Shown here one piece after another: positions 1-12,060 of a stretch of DNA of 64,000 nucleotides. Made by a program: the position numbers and the translations under genes. The DNA lies in NCBI GenBank assembly GCA_030686995.1, contig CM060691.1, positions 87,293,055-87,357,054 of the forward strand, in the 5' to 3' direction. The notes under the pieces are model-generated. The model worked only from the letters and a program-made list of their open reading frames with translations. It did not search any database and was not told the origin of the DNA. Position 1 is the stretch's first letter, and each line of letters begins with the position of its first letter. Source of the stretch: Artemisia argyi. Taxonomy: Eukaryota; Streptophyta; Magnoliopsida; Asterales; Asteraceae.

Positions 1-1
1 C

Positions 2-900
2 AGAACGATAAACGACCTTGCTCAAAACAATTTAGTCAGAGGATTTCCAAAACTATCTTTCAAGAAAGATCATCTTTGTTCAGCTTGTGAATTAGGGAAG
101 ATGACACGTGCAACACTCAAATCCAAATATGAACCTAGTTCCGTTGCTCCTTTGCATTTATTGTACATGGATTTGTGTGGCCTGATGCGTGTTGTCAGCA
201 AAAATGGAAAGAAATATATTTTGGTTATTGTGGATGACTACTCACGGTTCACTTGGGTTCATTTTCTTGCTTCCAAAGCCGAAACTCCAAATGTAATCAT
301 CAATTTCATCAAAAGAGTATAAGTTGGTCTACAAGCTTAAGTCTGATACGTAAGAACATACAATGGAACGGAGATCACGAATCAGATTCTTCATAATTTC
401 TTTGATTCAATTGGCATTACTCATCAGAGATCGGTAGCTTACACTCCTCAACAAAATGGTGTAGTAGAAAGACGAAACCGTACATTAGTAGAAGCTGCAA
501 GAACAATCTATACTTCGCTAATCTTCCATTAAATTTATGGTCTGAATCTGTGTTAACCGCTTGTTTCACTCAAAACCGATCTATCATTAACAAACGATTC
601 AACAAAACTCCATATCACATCCTTCACAAATGGAAACCCGATGTAAAATACTTACGCACGACCTTTGGTTATCGATGCTACCCCCTTAATGATTGTGAAG
701 ATATTGGAAAGCTAAAAGAAAAAGGGGATGTCGGAATTTTCCTTGGTATTCTACAACATCAAGTGCATATCATATCTACAATCGGAGGACAAAGTTGATA
801 CAAGAGACAATCTATGTTCATTTCAACGAAGTAGAAGAAATGGCTTCTGACCAAGTAAGTTCAGAACCCATGCAAACCACAATGACTTCTGAACAACATG
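2..900 (+). pseudogene. Ty1/copia pol remnant (integrase, frameshifted, RT/RNase H missing)
   Basis: The translation from base 2 begins inside the pre-integrase zinc region (HLCSACELGK) and runs into the integrase core, with MDLCG and the typical copia string YILVIVDDYSRFTWV, until a TAA at 320-322. Further integrase pieces follow in shifted frames: VVERRNRTLVEAA near 465-500, then CFTQNRSIINKRF from 550 to 798. After about 900 no reverse transcriptase or RNase H is visible and the sequence goes straight to a polypurine tract, so this copy suffered an internal deletion as well as frameshifts. It lies on the plus strand, the same sense as the LTR that follows. It is a dead fragment; its family (copia) is clear, its lineage is not. 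Confidence 0.85.
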
Positions 901-1032
901 GTTCAGGACTAGTAAAAATCAATGAATAAGTCGCTTTAAATTGTTGCAAATATAACAAAAATGTTGTTGAAAAAGAAAAAAAAAATTGAAAAAAAAAATG
1001 TTGTTGAAAAGTTGGGAAAATACCATCACTTC

Positions 1033-1193
1033 GAGGGGGAGTGATAGATTGTATTTTAAACAATTTTGATATAACACAAATGTTCATTTATTTGAACTAA
1101 CATGTTTTCAAAACTTTGTTAAAATTAAAATGAAAACAAAAAGGTGTTTGTGTTAAGAGAGCTAAAGTCAAGGGAGATTTTGCTAAAAGGTAC
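1033..1193 (+). repeat. Copia polypurine tract and left part of its 3' LTR
   Basis: The purine run GAGGGGGAG (1033-1041) is followed at 1042 by TGATAGATTG, a typical PPT/TG-start junction for the copia remnant upstream. The LTR is interrupted after 1193 by the Athila element and its remainder resumes at 16908. GGTAC at 1189-1193 is one of the two target duplications of that insertion. Confidence 0.65.
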
Positions 1194-4100
1194 TGACTCC
1201 TCCCAAACCAACCAGTCAACCGGGTACAGTTGATAGGCCCACCTGGGAGAGGAAAGTCAAGTGTTTATAATCCGTGGAAGTACAGGGAAATCCCCGGGTC
1301 GTTAAGTCCCAACAAGATTGAAATTGTATTTTGAACGTTTTTGGGAATAAGTGGCACTGAGGACAGTAACCAAGATGATTGGGGAATGATTATACTACTG
1401 ATTGCTTGGTATTGGACAATATGGAATGATATAAACAATAACAGAGATACATATATGATCACAAAAAGCACAAATTGGGAAATCAGATTACAGACAGAGA
1501 AAAGTAGGTTTTAACAAATTACAAACTACAGGGGGTGCAAGTGAAACTTTTTCAAACTTGAAATAAAAAGAAAATTAAAAATGAAAATGAAATTATTAAA
1601 ATGATTATTTTAATATTTAAATACTAATTAATTAATTAATTAAAACTATTTAAAAAGTAAATTAAACATAATTTATATTAAACTAAAAAGGATAAAGATT
1701 ACAAATTAAACTAAAAACTTACAAAACTAATTTCTAAACCTTAAAATGAACTTGAAAAAGGTATAAAAATTAAAAAGAAATATTTCTGTCTTTTTATGAA
1801 TTTTTTATTAATTAAAAACTAATTGTATTAATTAAACTATTTAAACTAATTTAAATTACTAATAATATCTAACTGACTTAGAAAATTATGGAAAAATTTA
1901 TAAAACTAATTAACCATCACAGGAATCCTAAAAAAGTATAAAAAGTTTCTAAAAATTATATTTAGACTATTTTACTAATTAATTACTTATTAATTAATTT
2001 AAATCTAATTTAACCAAATTAAATAAGAAAATTAGGAAATGAATAGTAGAACTTAAAAGCATATTTTCTAAAAGTCTTAACTAATTTATAAAACCTAGGA
2101 AAAATATAAAAATCTACTGTTGTTAATTAAAATTAAATAAAACTATTTAATTACTAATATTACCTAATTAATTAATTAAACTATTTTTAATTCTAATATT
2201 AGTAAACTGATTAAGAAAAATCTAAGAAAATTATTACAAATACTTAAAGGTGAAAGGAAATTAAGAAAATTATGAAAATGGTGAAGTGCTTATAAATAAG
2301 CTGAAATAAAAAAAATTAAAAAGATAAAATCTATTAAATAGAAGCTATCACTAATTTTATATTTGGTTTTTGTTGGTTTTTCTTTTTGACAGATGAAAAT
2401 AAGATAAAAATAAGAACTTTTTGTGAAATGACTTTTTGAATAGCTTAAAAATAAGCTATGTGCACCCCCAAGTGCTTAACAGTTGAGTTTTAAAGCTTAT
2501 TAGGACTTGTGATTATGTGAAAAGCTATTCAATTGAGCAAATATGCTACCACACATGTATACCAATTTGAAATAAGACAAAAGTCACAAATAAGCACTCT
2601 GGATAAGCAGCTATGAGCAAATAAGCACTTATCACTTAACAAGGCCAAGACAGGCCAAAACTAAGGGTTTTGGACCTCTGTGGGGTCCACAGAAGTCAAG
2701 GTGAGTCCAAAATAAAACTTGAATCTTAAAAAGGGACAGAAGGGCTACCAAATAAGCCAACAAGCTAAGATTATGGCTTATTTATGAACACTGGGTGAGG
2801 CTATGAAGTTGGGGGTTCACACTGAGTCCTCAGTGTTGACTCAGATAATGACCAAACTTGATGAGGTTGCAGCCCTATCAAATAAGCTCACAATGGTGAA
2901 ATAAACTTAGAAACTTAAAGCTGAGCTTATGGGGTTTCTAAAAAGCTAAAAAGCTAGGGGTGGGTCCCACTGGGTGAGTCACAAAGCTATTGGGAAAATT
3001 GGTCAAAACCTGTGCACAGGGCATGCACTTGCCCGGCAGGTTGAAATAAGTTAATCCACAAGCTTGTACAAAAATCCTAAAAATAAGCTGACTATGGGCT
3101 TTTGAACACTAGGTGGCAATCTTTAACTTCTGAAAAGGGCAAGGTCTCAAAGTAAACACAAAAATCACAAAAATTCTTCCAATATTTGGATTTTTGAAAC
3201 AAAGGTACTTTTTGACTTTTTGAATTTCAAGCTTAAGTTGACTTAAATGAACTTTGATCCTACCCTGCTGATTGAAATTGATGAATTAAGCTATTATAAG
3301 ACTAAATTAAGCTAAACCACTCACAAGTGAAAGGATTTGGGGCATATGCCACACTTAATCCAACACAGAGGGTAATCTAGGCCAAGTTATGCTTGATTTT
3401 GACTTTTTTCTGAATAAGACTTAGGTTTTATGGTTGTTCTGAGCTATTATGGACCTAAGAAACTTGTGTGAACCAAGAAAAGTAACAAATGAGCACTTGA
3501 CACCTAGGATTTCACTAATCCAAACACACCTTTAACCTTGACTGTTTTATGATTTAAGAAGCAAATGGCTTTAAGAGCTTGTGAAACTGATTCGAAACTA
3601 CTTATTATGGTGTGTTAAGCTAAAATGAACACTTAAACACAGGTCTTAACAACAATTAACCAAAATTACCAAGTATACTAATTTGACAGTGAAAATGGAA
3701 TTTAAAGCAACTAAAATTTCTAATGAACAAGCTATGAATTTTAAGCAATAATATTACTAATTATCACTAAGTAAACACAGAAAAGCTGAATAAGCTGTGA
3801 TTAAGCAAAGCTACAGTACAAATCAAGAAATAGGTTTCAAGAGCTTACAATTTGCAATCCAGCTTAACCCAATGAACCAAGAACCATAAGAACCATACCT
3901 AAAGGCTTCCACAAGCCACTATCCCTTGGCCATCCAGTATTAACCATGCTCCAGCTTAAATCACCATTGAACCTGCAAGTTTGACTTATGTTGACTTTTT
4001 GTGATTTTGAATTTTCTTGTTACTAAACTGAGTTTTTATGTTACTAATAGCTTTAATAAGCTATCTAGGAGCTTATGTGAACCTAAGAGTCCATATACTC

Positions 4101-5407
4101 TATTAATAACAACAATATAGTTACTTAAGAAATTTGAAATAAAATTAAAATTGCACAAACTGAGATATAAATTAAAACTTGGAATTGATTACTGAGAAAG
4201 TTGATGTTACACTTAGATTAACTAACACAATGCTTAAAACCTTTAAGATTACACTAAAATGCTAAATTACAATTACTACGACTATATTTTTAACTAAAAA
4301 TGGGACTAACTGCTTCTCTCTTGCTTCTCTTCTATTTATAGCAGTGGATTAGGGTTTCCCTTGTCTATCTAATCAAATCCCAATCAATCTTGGCCTTTGA
4401 ATCTTCTGAATCAATCCTAGCCTTTGATTTCGTTTTTGGCGCCAAAATTGGATAAACCAATTGGGGTCTGTTTTGCGTGAAGGGGTGGGGATGCATTTAT
4501 TGTAGATGTGAAAGTAGGTGCAGAGGGTGGTGGGATGGTGATGATGGGATTACAAGTGGGGGTGGTGATACCAGGGTGGTTTTGGAGGCGGTATTGAGGT
4601 GAGGAGGGAAAAGGCAAGGGTGGTATGGTGGTTTGACCGGTTTGCCTCAGGGTCAAACTTTGACCCTGGTATTTTGGGCTTAGGGTGATTGGGCCAGGGA
4701 ATGGGATGGATCAGGGGTGTGGGCTGGATAATGGTTGTGTTAGGATTTGGTATTAATAATAGGATCTGTTTGGTTTTAGGTAACACAAGGACCATTTTTG
4801 TAATATTTTGAAAGTTCAGGGACTAGACTTGGCATCTTTCCAAAGTAGATCATGAGGTGTATTTTGCCATATGAGAATATTATGAGGACCTGTTTTGAAT
4901 TTTTCACATATGAAACCCTAGGGGCTAATTCTGCCAATCTTTGAAACTTTAGGGGCCTGTTTTGTAATTTCACCAAACTTTTCAACCAAGGACCATTCCT
5001 GCCATATATGAGAAGTACAAGGACTAAATTTGTTTTTCTCAAAGTTTTAAAATCCCAGGGACCATTTTTGTCATTTTTCAAAGTTTAGGGACTAAACTTG
5101 ACATTTTGTGAAACTTTGCACCAAAGGACTAAATGTGTAACTTTTCGATTTAAAAGGACCTTTGGTGACTTTTTCAAGTTTTTAGAATAACCAGGGACTA
5201 GATTTGACAACTTTTGAAAGTTAAGGGACTGAAACTGCCAATTATGCAAACTTTATTCATTTTTCATCTATTTTTGATTATTTTGCATCCGAAACATATA
5301 AAACACATTCCTGGAATATTTTTAGTATTATGATGCATATTTGAGTGTTTTTAGATGTTTTGGCAGCTCAGATTAGGTAAAAATGATGAGTATTTACACG
5401 CTCATCA
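1194..5407 (-). repeat. Athila 3' LTR (4214 bp)
   Basis: It matches 12698-16902 along its whole length with scattered substitutions and small indels. On the element strand it starts TGATGAGCGTG and ends GGAGTCA. It contains a TATA box, long AT-rich stretches and, near 4800-5250 (U3), many short GGGACTA/GGACC-type phrases repeated every 20-40 bp. The open frames inside are fortuitous. Confidence 0.93.
4333..4340 (-). promoter_or_regulatory. TATA box of the Athila 3' LTR
   Basis: TATAAATA on the minus strand followed by GAAGAGAAGC-type purine-rich sequence. It is conserved at the matching place in the other LTR and divides a U3 of about 1.1 kb from a long R-U5 of about 3.1 kb. Confidence 0.6.
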
Positions 5408-6313
5408 ATCCTCCACACTAAAACATTGCTAGTCCCTAGCAATCTTTTGAGAAAAACTTAATGGATTTGAAAACTCTTTACCAAAATCCATCACTTCTGG
5501 AGTAGACAGATGTATCGATTCAAGTAAGAACTATGGTCCACCTGATAACCATGTGATTTTGAGCAAACCACCTGCTGTCAACGGATTTGATTTGTCTTTA
5601 CCAAAAGCCATTTGCTTCTGGACTAGCCAACTCTTGATGGAATAGTCAACATCTTGGTGAGCTGATTACCAATTATGGTTTTTCCACGGCCTTTACCACA
5701 AGCCATAATCTTGCGGGCTAGCCAACTCATTCACTTTTTGGGATATGGCGAGTTGATTTACCATACAATTTTGGGCAAATTGCAAGCCATCAACGGATTT
5801 GAGATATCTTTACCAAGAGCTGTTTGCTCCTGGATTAGCCAATCCTTTTGTCGTTTAGACATGGCGGACTGATTACCACAAAAATTTTGAACTAAAGTGA
5901 AAAAAAAATTTGAAAATTTTGGGCCAAAAATGGGGATACTAGAGGATATAATATGATAAAATTCGCTAGAATTCCCCCCCCCCCCCCGCCCCACACTTAG
6001 AATTGAATATTGTCCTCAATATTCAATGTCCCGGCTATTATGCCGACTCTTTGAACATAAAAAGATAATATAATAAGCTAACTGTGGAAATATCATTTTT
6101 CATTTTTCACTTTATTCATATTTACATACAATCACACATTTTTTTTTTATTTTTTATTTTTTGGATATATACATTTCAAATAGCTGCAGGGGACGGCCAC
6201 TCCCCCACACTAGGGTGTTAGAAAGTAGAAAGAAGTCAGAGACATGGGTGAAAACCCATGTTGTTGCTACTGTTTTTGTTCATCGAGTCGCTAGCTTGAC
6301 TCGATCCCCGAAT
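5408..6313 (-). other. Athila region between integrase and 3' LTR: PPT, tandem repeats, C-run, no env
   Basis: No coding frame of substance is visible. A purine-rich tract (GTGTGGAGGAT on the element strand, about 5408-5419) abuts the 3' LTR and is the likely PPT. Imperfect repeats with a TTTACCA-AAGCCAT core followed by CTGGACTAGCCAA recur near 5480, 5598, 5691 and 5811. At 5974-5990 a C-run (G-run on the element strand) follows AAGTGTGGGG, next to the gypsy-typical ATTGAGGACAATATTCAAT motif. Shadow ORFs here were not accepted. Confidence 0.7.
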
Positions 6314-7518
6314 TTATTGGTTCGTGGGGAAAGTTTGGAGATCTGGGACAACCGGTTTTGGTACATCCCCTCTAAAGTAGTGCTTTAACCGATGGCCATT
6401 CACTTTAAAGTTGGAACCGTCAGGTTGAGATAATTCAACAGTTCCGTATGGAAATACTTTTGTGACAGTGAATGGCCCAGACCAACGGGTTTTAAGCTTT
6501 CCTGAGAATATCTTCAATCGTGAATTGAAGAGAAGGACTCTGTCACCGATGTTGAAAACACGGTTTTTAATTTTAGAGTCGTGTATCTTCTTGGTTTTTT
6601 CCTTGTAAATCAAAGAATTCTCATAAGCTTGATCACGAAGTTCATTTAATTCATTTAGTTGTACCTTGCGGTGCGGTGATCACCCGCTGTGTGAAGGTCA
6701 AAATTTGCATGTTTCAAGGCCCAGTAGGCCTTATGTTCTAATTCGATCGGAAGATGACATGCCTTCCCGTACACTAGCTTATATGGAGTACACCCGATGG
6801 GTGTTTTGTAAGCAGTGCGGAAAGCCCATAATGCATCATCCAGCTTATCCGACCAAGAGGCACGGTTTTCTCCAACCGTCCTCTCTAGAATTCTCTTAAT
6901 ACCCTGATTTGAGACCTCCACCTTCCCACTTGCTTGTGGGTGGTATGCAGTTGAAAGACGGTGAGTTACACCATATTTCAACATCACTTTTGCAAATTGT
7001 TCATTGCAGAAGTGTATGCCACGATCACTGATAATGGCACGAGGAGTTCCGAATCTGGCAAAGAGAGACTTCAGAAATTTAACGACTACTCGGGCATCAT
7101 TGATGGGTAAAGCTTTTGCCTCAACCCATTTTGACCGATAGTCGACAGCCACGAGTATATATTTATTCCCTCGTGAAGACGGGAACGACCCCATAAAATC
7201 AATGCCCCACATATAAAATATTTCATAGACTTGGATGGCGTTTTGTGGCATCTCATTCTTTTTGGAAATATTCCCGTGACGCTGGCAAGCTTCACAGGTT
7301 TTGATAAGTCCATGGGCGTCGTTGTAGATTGTGGGCCAAAAGAATCCCGAATCAAACACCTTTTTGGCGGTGTAGTTTGCGTTATGATGTCCCCCCGTGG
7401 GTCCATCATGACAAGCTTTAAGAATTTCCATGGCTTCTTGGCCATGGACACACCGTCGAATGACTTGATCCGCACAGATTTTGAACAAGTAGGGGTCGTC
7501 CCAAAAGTAATGTTTCAC
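6314..7518 (-). pseudogene. Athila integrase region
   Basis: The minus strand encodes the end of RNase H/linker and an integrase. There is an HHCC zinc region ([11 protein letters not shown] ... [10 protein letters not shown]), a core with WGIDFMG (first Asp), IISDRGIHF (second Asp) and [12 protein letters not shown] (Glu), and a C-terminal part with NIGDRVLLFNSRLK and VNGHRLKHYF. Integrase would insert element cDNA into the genome. Two lesions are visible. A stop at 7543-7545 separates it from RNase H in the same frame. A frameshift near 6655-6670 moves the C-terminal 100 residues (6314-6613) into another frame. The DDE triad itself is intact in this reading. Confidence 0.9.
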
Positions 7519-7542
7519 ATCTTTAAAGAATTTTCTTTTCTG

Positions 7543-9003
7543 TTAGGACAACATCCCTTTCACAACGAAATTTCCCGCATGGTAATTTGCAAAGTCGGCA
7601 AACCATGGGGTAGTGGCATCATCCCGGGTAGAGATTAGATTGAGAGTCTCTAGAGGAAAAGTTTCATTAATTTCTTTTCTCTCGAGAATATCCTGATGAG
7701 GATTCTCTAACCGGGATAAGTGATCAGCAGCAAGGTTCTCTGCTCCTTTTTTGTCTCGTATGAGTGTATCGAATTCCTGAAGGAGCAGGACCCAACGGAG
7801 CAGTCTGGGCTTTGCGTCCTGTTTAGTGCACAGGTATTTCAAAGCCGAATGGTCCGTATACACCACGCATTTTGTTAGGATTAAGTAAGGTCTAAATTTC
7901 TCAAAGGCATATACCACAGCTAATAATTCTTTTTCTGTGGTGGTATAGTGCGTTTGAGCTTCGCTCATGGTCTTACTTGCGTAGTGTATTGGCCGAAAAT
8001 GTTTTGTTTTGCGTTGCCCTAGAACTGCACCAATAGCGAAGTCGCTAGCATCGCACATAAGTTCGAAGGGTAAGTCCCAGTTGGGGGCAACAAGGATCGG
8101 TGCCTCGGTGAGCCTTTTCTTTAAAGTAGAAAAAGCTTCGATGCACTCGGGGGAAAAGATGAAAGGAGCTTCCTTTTCAAGAAGACGAGTCAATGGTCGG
8201 GCTATTTTGGAAAAATCCTGGATGAATCTCCGATAAAACCCGGCATGGCCAAGGAAACTCCTTATTCCTTTAACAGTGGTGGGATGAGGCAGTTTAGCAA
8301 TAACATCAATTTTGGCCTTATCAACCTCAATCCCACTTTTTGAAATTTTATGGCCGAGGACAATGCCCTCCTTAACCATAATGGCGCTTCTCCCAATTTA
8401 GACAAAGATTAGTGTCTTCACAACGTTGAAGCATCTTTTCTAAATGGGAGAGGCATGAGTCGAAAGAATTCCCGATGACTGAGAAGTCATCCATAAATAC
8501 CACCATGGTTTTCCCGATCAAGTCGTGAAAAATAGCCATCATGCACCTCTGGAAAGTGCCCGGAGCGTTGCATAACCCAAAAGGCATGCGACGATAGGCA
8601 AATGTCCCGTAAGGGCATGTGAAGGTAGTCTTCTCTTGATCCTTAGGATCAATGGGAATCTGGAAGTAACCCGAGAAGTCGTCGAGGAGGCAATAATACT
8701 CATTCCCTGCTAGTCTCTCGAGCATTTGATCCATAAAGGGCAGAGGAAAATGGTCCTTGCGGGTGGTTTTGTTATGCTTTCTGTAATCGATACATACTCG
8801 CACCCTATAACCAACCGAGTTGGTATCAACTCGTTATCCTCATTAGTGACAACCGTGATGCCACCCTTTTTTGGAACACAATGTATTGGGCTAACCCAAG
8901 GACTGTCTGATATAGGGTAAATCATTCCCGCATCGAGAAGTTTGATAACTTCTTCCTTGATAACTTCGTGGGTTTTTGGATTTACCCTTCTTTGATGCTG
9001 CAC
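7543..9003 (-). pseudogene. Athila reverse transcriptase and RNase H region
   Basis: Three consecutive minus-strand pieces carry RT and RNase H. Piece 9003-8810 has the N-terminal RT motif SPWVSPIHCVPKKGG. Piece 8803-8372 has RVCIDYRK, LDDFSGYFQIPI (catalytic Asp), FAYRRMPFGLCNAP and the VFMDDFSVIG box. Piece 8379-7543 has [25 protein letters not shown] and RNase H strings such as [24 protein letters not shown] and VYTDHSAL. The protein would copy element RNA into DNA. Frameshifts near 8805-8815 and near 8375 separate the pieces, and a TAA at 7543-7545 ends the last one. Each piece matches Athila-type pol well, so the lesions look young. Confidence 0.92.
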
Positions 9004-9018
9004 GGCAGGTTTAAAGTC

Positions 9019-12000
9019 CTATTCCATTAGGATTTTGTGTGTACAAAAATCCGGGTTAGTACCCTTTATGTCTGAGAGTTTCCAAGCAATTGCTTGCTTG
9101 TGGGACTTTAAAACCTTAAGCAGCACGGTTTTCTCCTCATCTTTTAAGTCTTTTGCAATAATGACTGGTAACTTATCGTTACCTTCCAAGAATGCATATT
9201 CTAGATGAGGAGGCAGGTCCTTAAGTTCGACCTCGGGGAAATCATCATTTTTCTCAACATATTTGACTTCCGCGTTATGAAGTTGTGGAGGTGGAACAGG
9301 AATGGGGGAGGGATCTTTGTTCAATAATTTCTCAAGGAGAAAGATATCCCTCTCTGGGTCAATCTCTTGGTTATCAATTCCTTCGGGAACTGAATCACTT
9401 TTAAGAAAGACCTCTAATTCCTCAAGGACGAAATCACTTCCCTCAAACGGAGTGAGGGAAGGAGAAGAATTAGCGATTATGGGGTGAGAAGAGGGAGTGG
9501 GGTTTCCACTCGGAGAACTATCAGCGAATCCAAGGATTTCCTGAGCACACTCCTCGGATGCAATGTCAATGACATCAATTCGGTTGACCGATTCAACATC
9601 ATAATTCGAGGAGTATCTCGAGGTTTGATCAAGGTTGAACGTTATCGCTTCGTTGCCAACTTGTAATGTGATTTCCTCGTCGAAAACATCGATTAATGCA
9701 CTACCCGTCCTTAAGAATCCCCTCCCAAGAATGAGAGGAACTCTTGGATCTGCATCGAAATCAACGTTGACAAAGTCTGCCGGAAAATGGAACTTTCCCA
9801 CTTTTACAAATACGTCTTCGGCAATACCGAGGGGACGTGAAATTGAACGGTCTGCAAGCTCGAGAGTCATGCATGTGGGAGTAAGTGCCTGAAGAGAAAG
9901 CTTTTTCCAAACTGAGTGGGGCATTAAGTTGATGCTTGCGCCAAGATCGGCCAAGGCAAAGCACTCAACCATCCCCGGGAAAATACATGGTATTAGAAAT
10001 TTCCCGGGGTCTCCTAGCTTCTCGGGAAGCTGTTTCAACAGAACTGCAGAGCAGTTTTCGTTGAGTGGAGTTCGTGCCATTTCAAAGAGTTTTTCTTTAT
10101 TTCCCAGTAAGTTTTTGATTGTCGACGCAAATTTGGGCATTAATATGAGAGCATCCGCGAAACTAATATAAAAGTGTAGCTCTTGGAAGATTTGGAAAAA
10201 AATTTCCATCTGATGATTAGCTTTTTCACGGAGCTTCTGATCTTGCAATCGTGAGGGATATGGAATCGATGGTTTTGGGTTGGCTTTTGGTATTTCAACA
10301 GGACCTTCGGGAGTTTCAAACACGACTCTTTTAGGGGGAGTCGGAACCGGGATAACTGGAGGAGGGATGTCATTGGTACCTCCGTTATTAGTAGGAAGTA
10401 CCGTATCCGTAGTATCCTCAGTATCACATTCCTCTACCTGGACAGGAGAAGTGGTGGAAGGAGCTGTGGGTCCTTTATAAGAAACTCCACTTCTTGTGGC
10501 GATCGCCTTTGTATCGCCCCTCGGATTAGCGATCGTGTTGCTAGGTAAAATACCTGAGCCCGAGGGTCGATCATTTAAAGACTTCTTCAATTCAGAGATT
10601 TGACTAACCAGCACTTTGTTTAATTCATCTTGGGATTTCATAAACTGTTTTAATAACTCATCAGATGATGGTCCAGTTGGAACAATGGCTTGATTTTGAT
10701 TTGGAAAATTTTGAGCCTGATTGTTCTGGAAATTCCCATGTTGCTGGTTGTTATTACCCTGGAAGTGGTTTTGTTGAAAATTACCCTGATGGTAATTGTT
10801 CTGACCTTGATTACGGTTATAATTTCCTTGGTTTTGATTGTTTTGAACATGGTGTTGACCAGAGTTGAAATTCCCTAGGTTGTTAAAACCTTGGTTCATT
10901 CGGTTCTGGTTCTGATTCTGGTTAAAGTTCTGGTTTCTGTTTTGACCATTTTGGTTATGGGGTTGATTAAACCCTGGTGGTCCAATGTAGTTATTGGAAT
11001 GATAGCTCAACAGATTTCGGTCCCCTTGCGGTTGGTAGGAATTACCTCTCGTATTGTAGGAACCTTGGGCTGCGAATACGTTCTCTTGAGTGAAGCCACC
11101 GGAGGCTGGGCACTCATGATATGGGTGTGGACCACCACATGTTTCACAACTGATAGTTTTGATCTGCGGATTATGATTTGCCTGGTGAATTCGGAGAACC
11201 GCAGAAGACAAATCATCAAACTTTTTGGTAAGAGCAGCTATTTCATTACTTGCCGGAGTGACTGACTTACATGAGTCATTCCTCTCTGCAGAGGAGTCCC
11301 AAAAGTTATGATGGGCAGTCATGTTTTCGATTAAGCCATAGCACTCTTCAGGGGTCCTTTTCATAAAAGTGCCCCCAGCAGCAGCATTGATGGTGTCACG
11401 ATGACGAAGTGTCAATCCATTATAGAAGGTATCAATAATGGTGACAAGAAGCATGTTATGATTAGGACACCGATCAATAGCAAGTTTGTAGCATTCCCAT
11501 GCCTCAAATAAGGACTCTTCGGGAAGCTGTCTGAAGTTACTAATATCGTTTCTCAGCTTTGTAACCATGGATGGTGGAAAATATTTAGCCAAGAACTTAG
11601 TAACCATCTTATCAAAGGTATGGATCGAATTCTTAGGAAGTCGATCGAACCAAGCAGTGGCACGATGAGTGAGAGAATAGGGGAACAGGTATAAACGTAG
11701 GCCATCTTCGGTGACGCCATTTTGTTTCATGCTCTGGGTGACGGTTAAAAATTTATCGAGATGCTTGTTAGCATCGTCACCCGGCAAACCGGGGAACTGA
11801 CACGAATTCTGGACCTGTTGGATCATGTTGTGTTTTACTCCAAAATCCGTGGCTCCAATTGTGAGTGGTGCAATGGGTCCACCCCTCCCTTGCATGGTAG
11901 GTTGACATAGTTTCTCCATTGTTCGGGTGTCAGGAACTACATCCTCCTTGGGAGGGTTTGGGGGCTCATCGTTCATTTTTAGTGTGCGTTCTTCTTCAAC

Positions 12001-12060
12001 AGTACGTAACTCAGTTACGTTTCTATGACGATTGCGTCGTGATTGTGAACAAGTGCGCAT
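9019..12060 (-). CDS. Athila gag-protease open frame (1013 codons)
   Basis: This long open frame starts MRTCSQSRRNR, the usual Athila Gag start. The capsid-like part lies about residues 60-250. It is followed by a zinc knuckle CETCGGPHPYHEC (305-317) and an Asn/Gln-rich stretch of short repeats (about 360-460). A retropepsin has ALADLGASINLM (702-713, active-site Asp as DLGA) and VPLILGRGFL (774-783). The frame then enters the RT N-terminus (near 960-1013) and stops at a TAG, 9019-9021, in the middle of a conserved RT string; the same frame continues on the other side to about 8810. Gag packages element RNA and the protease cleaves the polyprotein. The open length suggests a young copy. The stop is probably a mutation, not a programmed gag/pol boundary, because gag, protease and part of RT are already fused. 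Confidence 0.93.
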   Translation of the reverse strand: MRTCSQSRRNRHRNVTELRTVEEERTLKMNDEPPNPPKEDVVPDTRTMEKLCQPTMQGRGGPIAPLTIGATDFGVKHNMIQQVQNSCQFPGLPGDDANKHLDKFLTVTQSMKQNGVTEDGLRLYLFPYSLTHRATAWFDRLPKNSIHTFDKMVTKFLAKYFPPSMVTKLRNDISNFRQLPEESLFEAWECYKLAIDRCPNHNMLLVTIIDTFYNGLTLRHRDTINAAAGGTFMKRTPEECYGLIENMTAHHNFWDSSAERNDSCKSVTPASNEIAALTKKFDDLSSAVLRIHQANHNPQIKTISCETCGGPHPYHECPASGGFTQENVFAAQGSYNTRGNSYQPQGDRNLLSYHSNNYIGPPGFNQPHNQNGQNRNQNFNQNQNQNRMNQGFNNLGNFNSGQHHVQNNQNQGNYNRNQGQNNYHQGNFQQNHFQGNNNQQHGNFQNNQAQNFPNQNQAIVPTGPSSDELLKQFMKSQDELNKVLVSQISELKKSLNDRPSGSGILPSNTIANPRGDTKAIATRSGVSYKGPTAPSTTSPVQVEECDTEDTTDTVLPTNNGGTNDIPPPVIPVPTPPKRVVFETPEGPVEIPKANPKPSIPYPSRLQDQKLREKANHQMEIFFQIFQELHFYISFADALILMPKFASTIKNLLGNKEKLFEMARTPLNENCSAVLLKQLPEKLGDPGKFLIPCIFPGMVECFALADLGASINLMPHSVWKKLSLQALTPTCMTLELADRSISRPLGIAEDVFVKVGKFHFPADFVNVDFDADPRVPLILGRGFLRTGSALIDVFDEEITLQVGNEAITFNLDQTSRYSSNYDVESVNRIDVIDIASEECAQEILGFADSSPSGNPTPSSHPIIANSSPSLTPFEGSDFVLEELEVFLKSDSVPEGIDNQEIDPERDIFLLEKLLNKDPSPIPVPPPQLHNAEVKYVEKNDDFPEVELKDLPPHLEYAFLEGNDKLPVIIAKDLKDEEKTVLLKVLKSHKQAIAWKLSDIKGTNPDFCTHKILME

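Noticed and set aside
4417..5081. Several 80-100 codon frames on the minus strand, also at 15991-16576
   Set aside because: They lie in the Athila LTRs, differ in frame between the two LTR copies and follow simple repeated phrases, so they are not genes.
5408..6313. Search for an env-like gene
   Set aside because: No frame over 80 codons and no signal or membrane pattern; the region is repeats and the polypurine tract.
9019..9021. TAG read as a programmed gag/pol stop
   Set aside because: It falls inside the RT N-terminus, after protease, and other stops and shifts follow; mutation is simpler.
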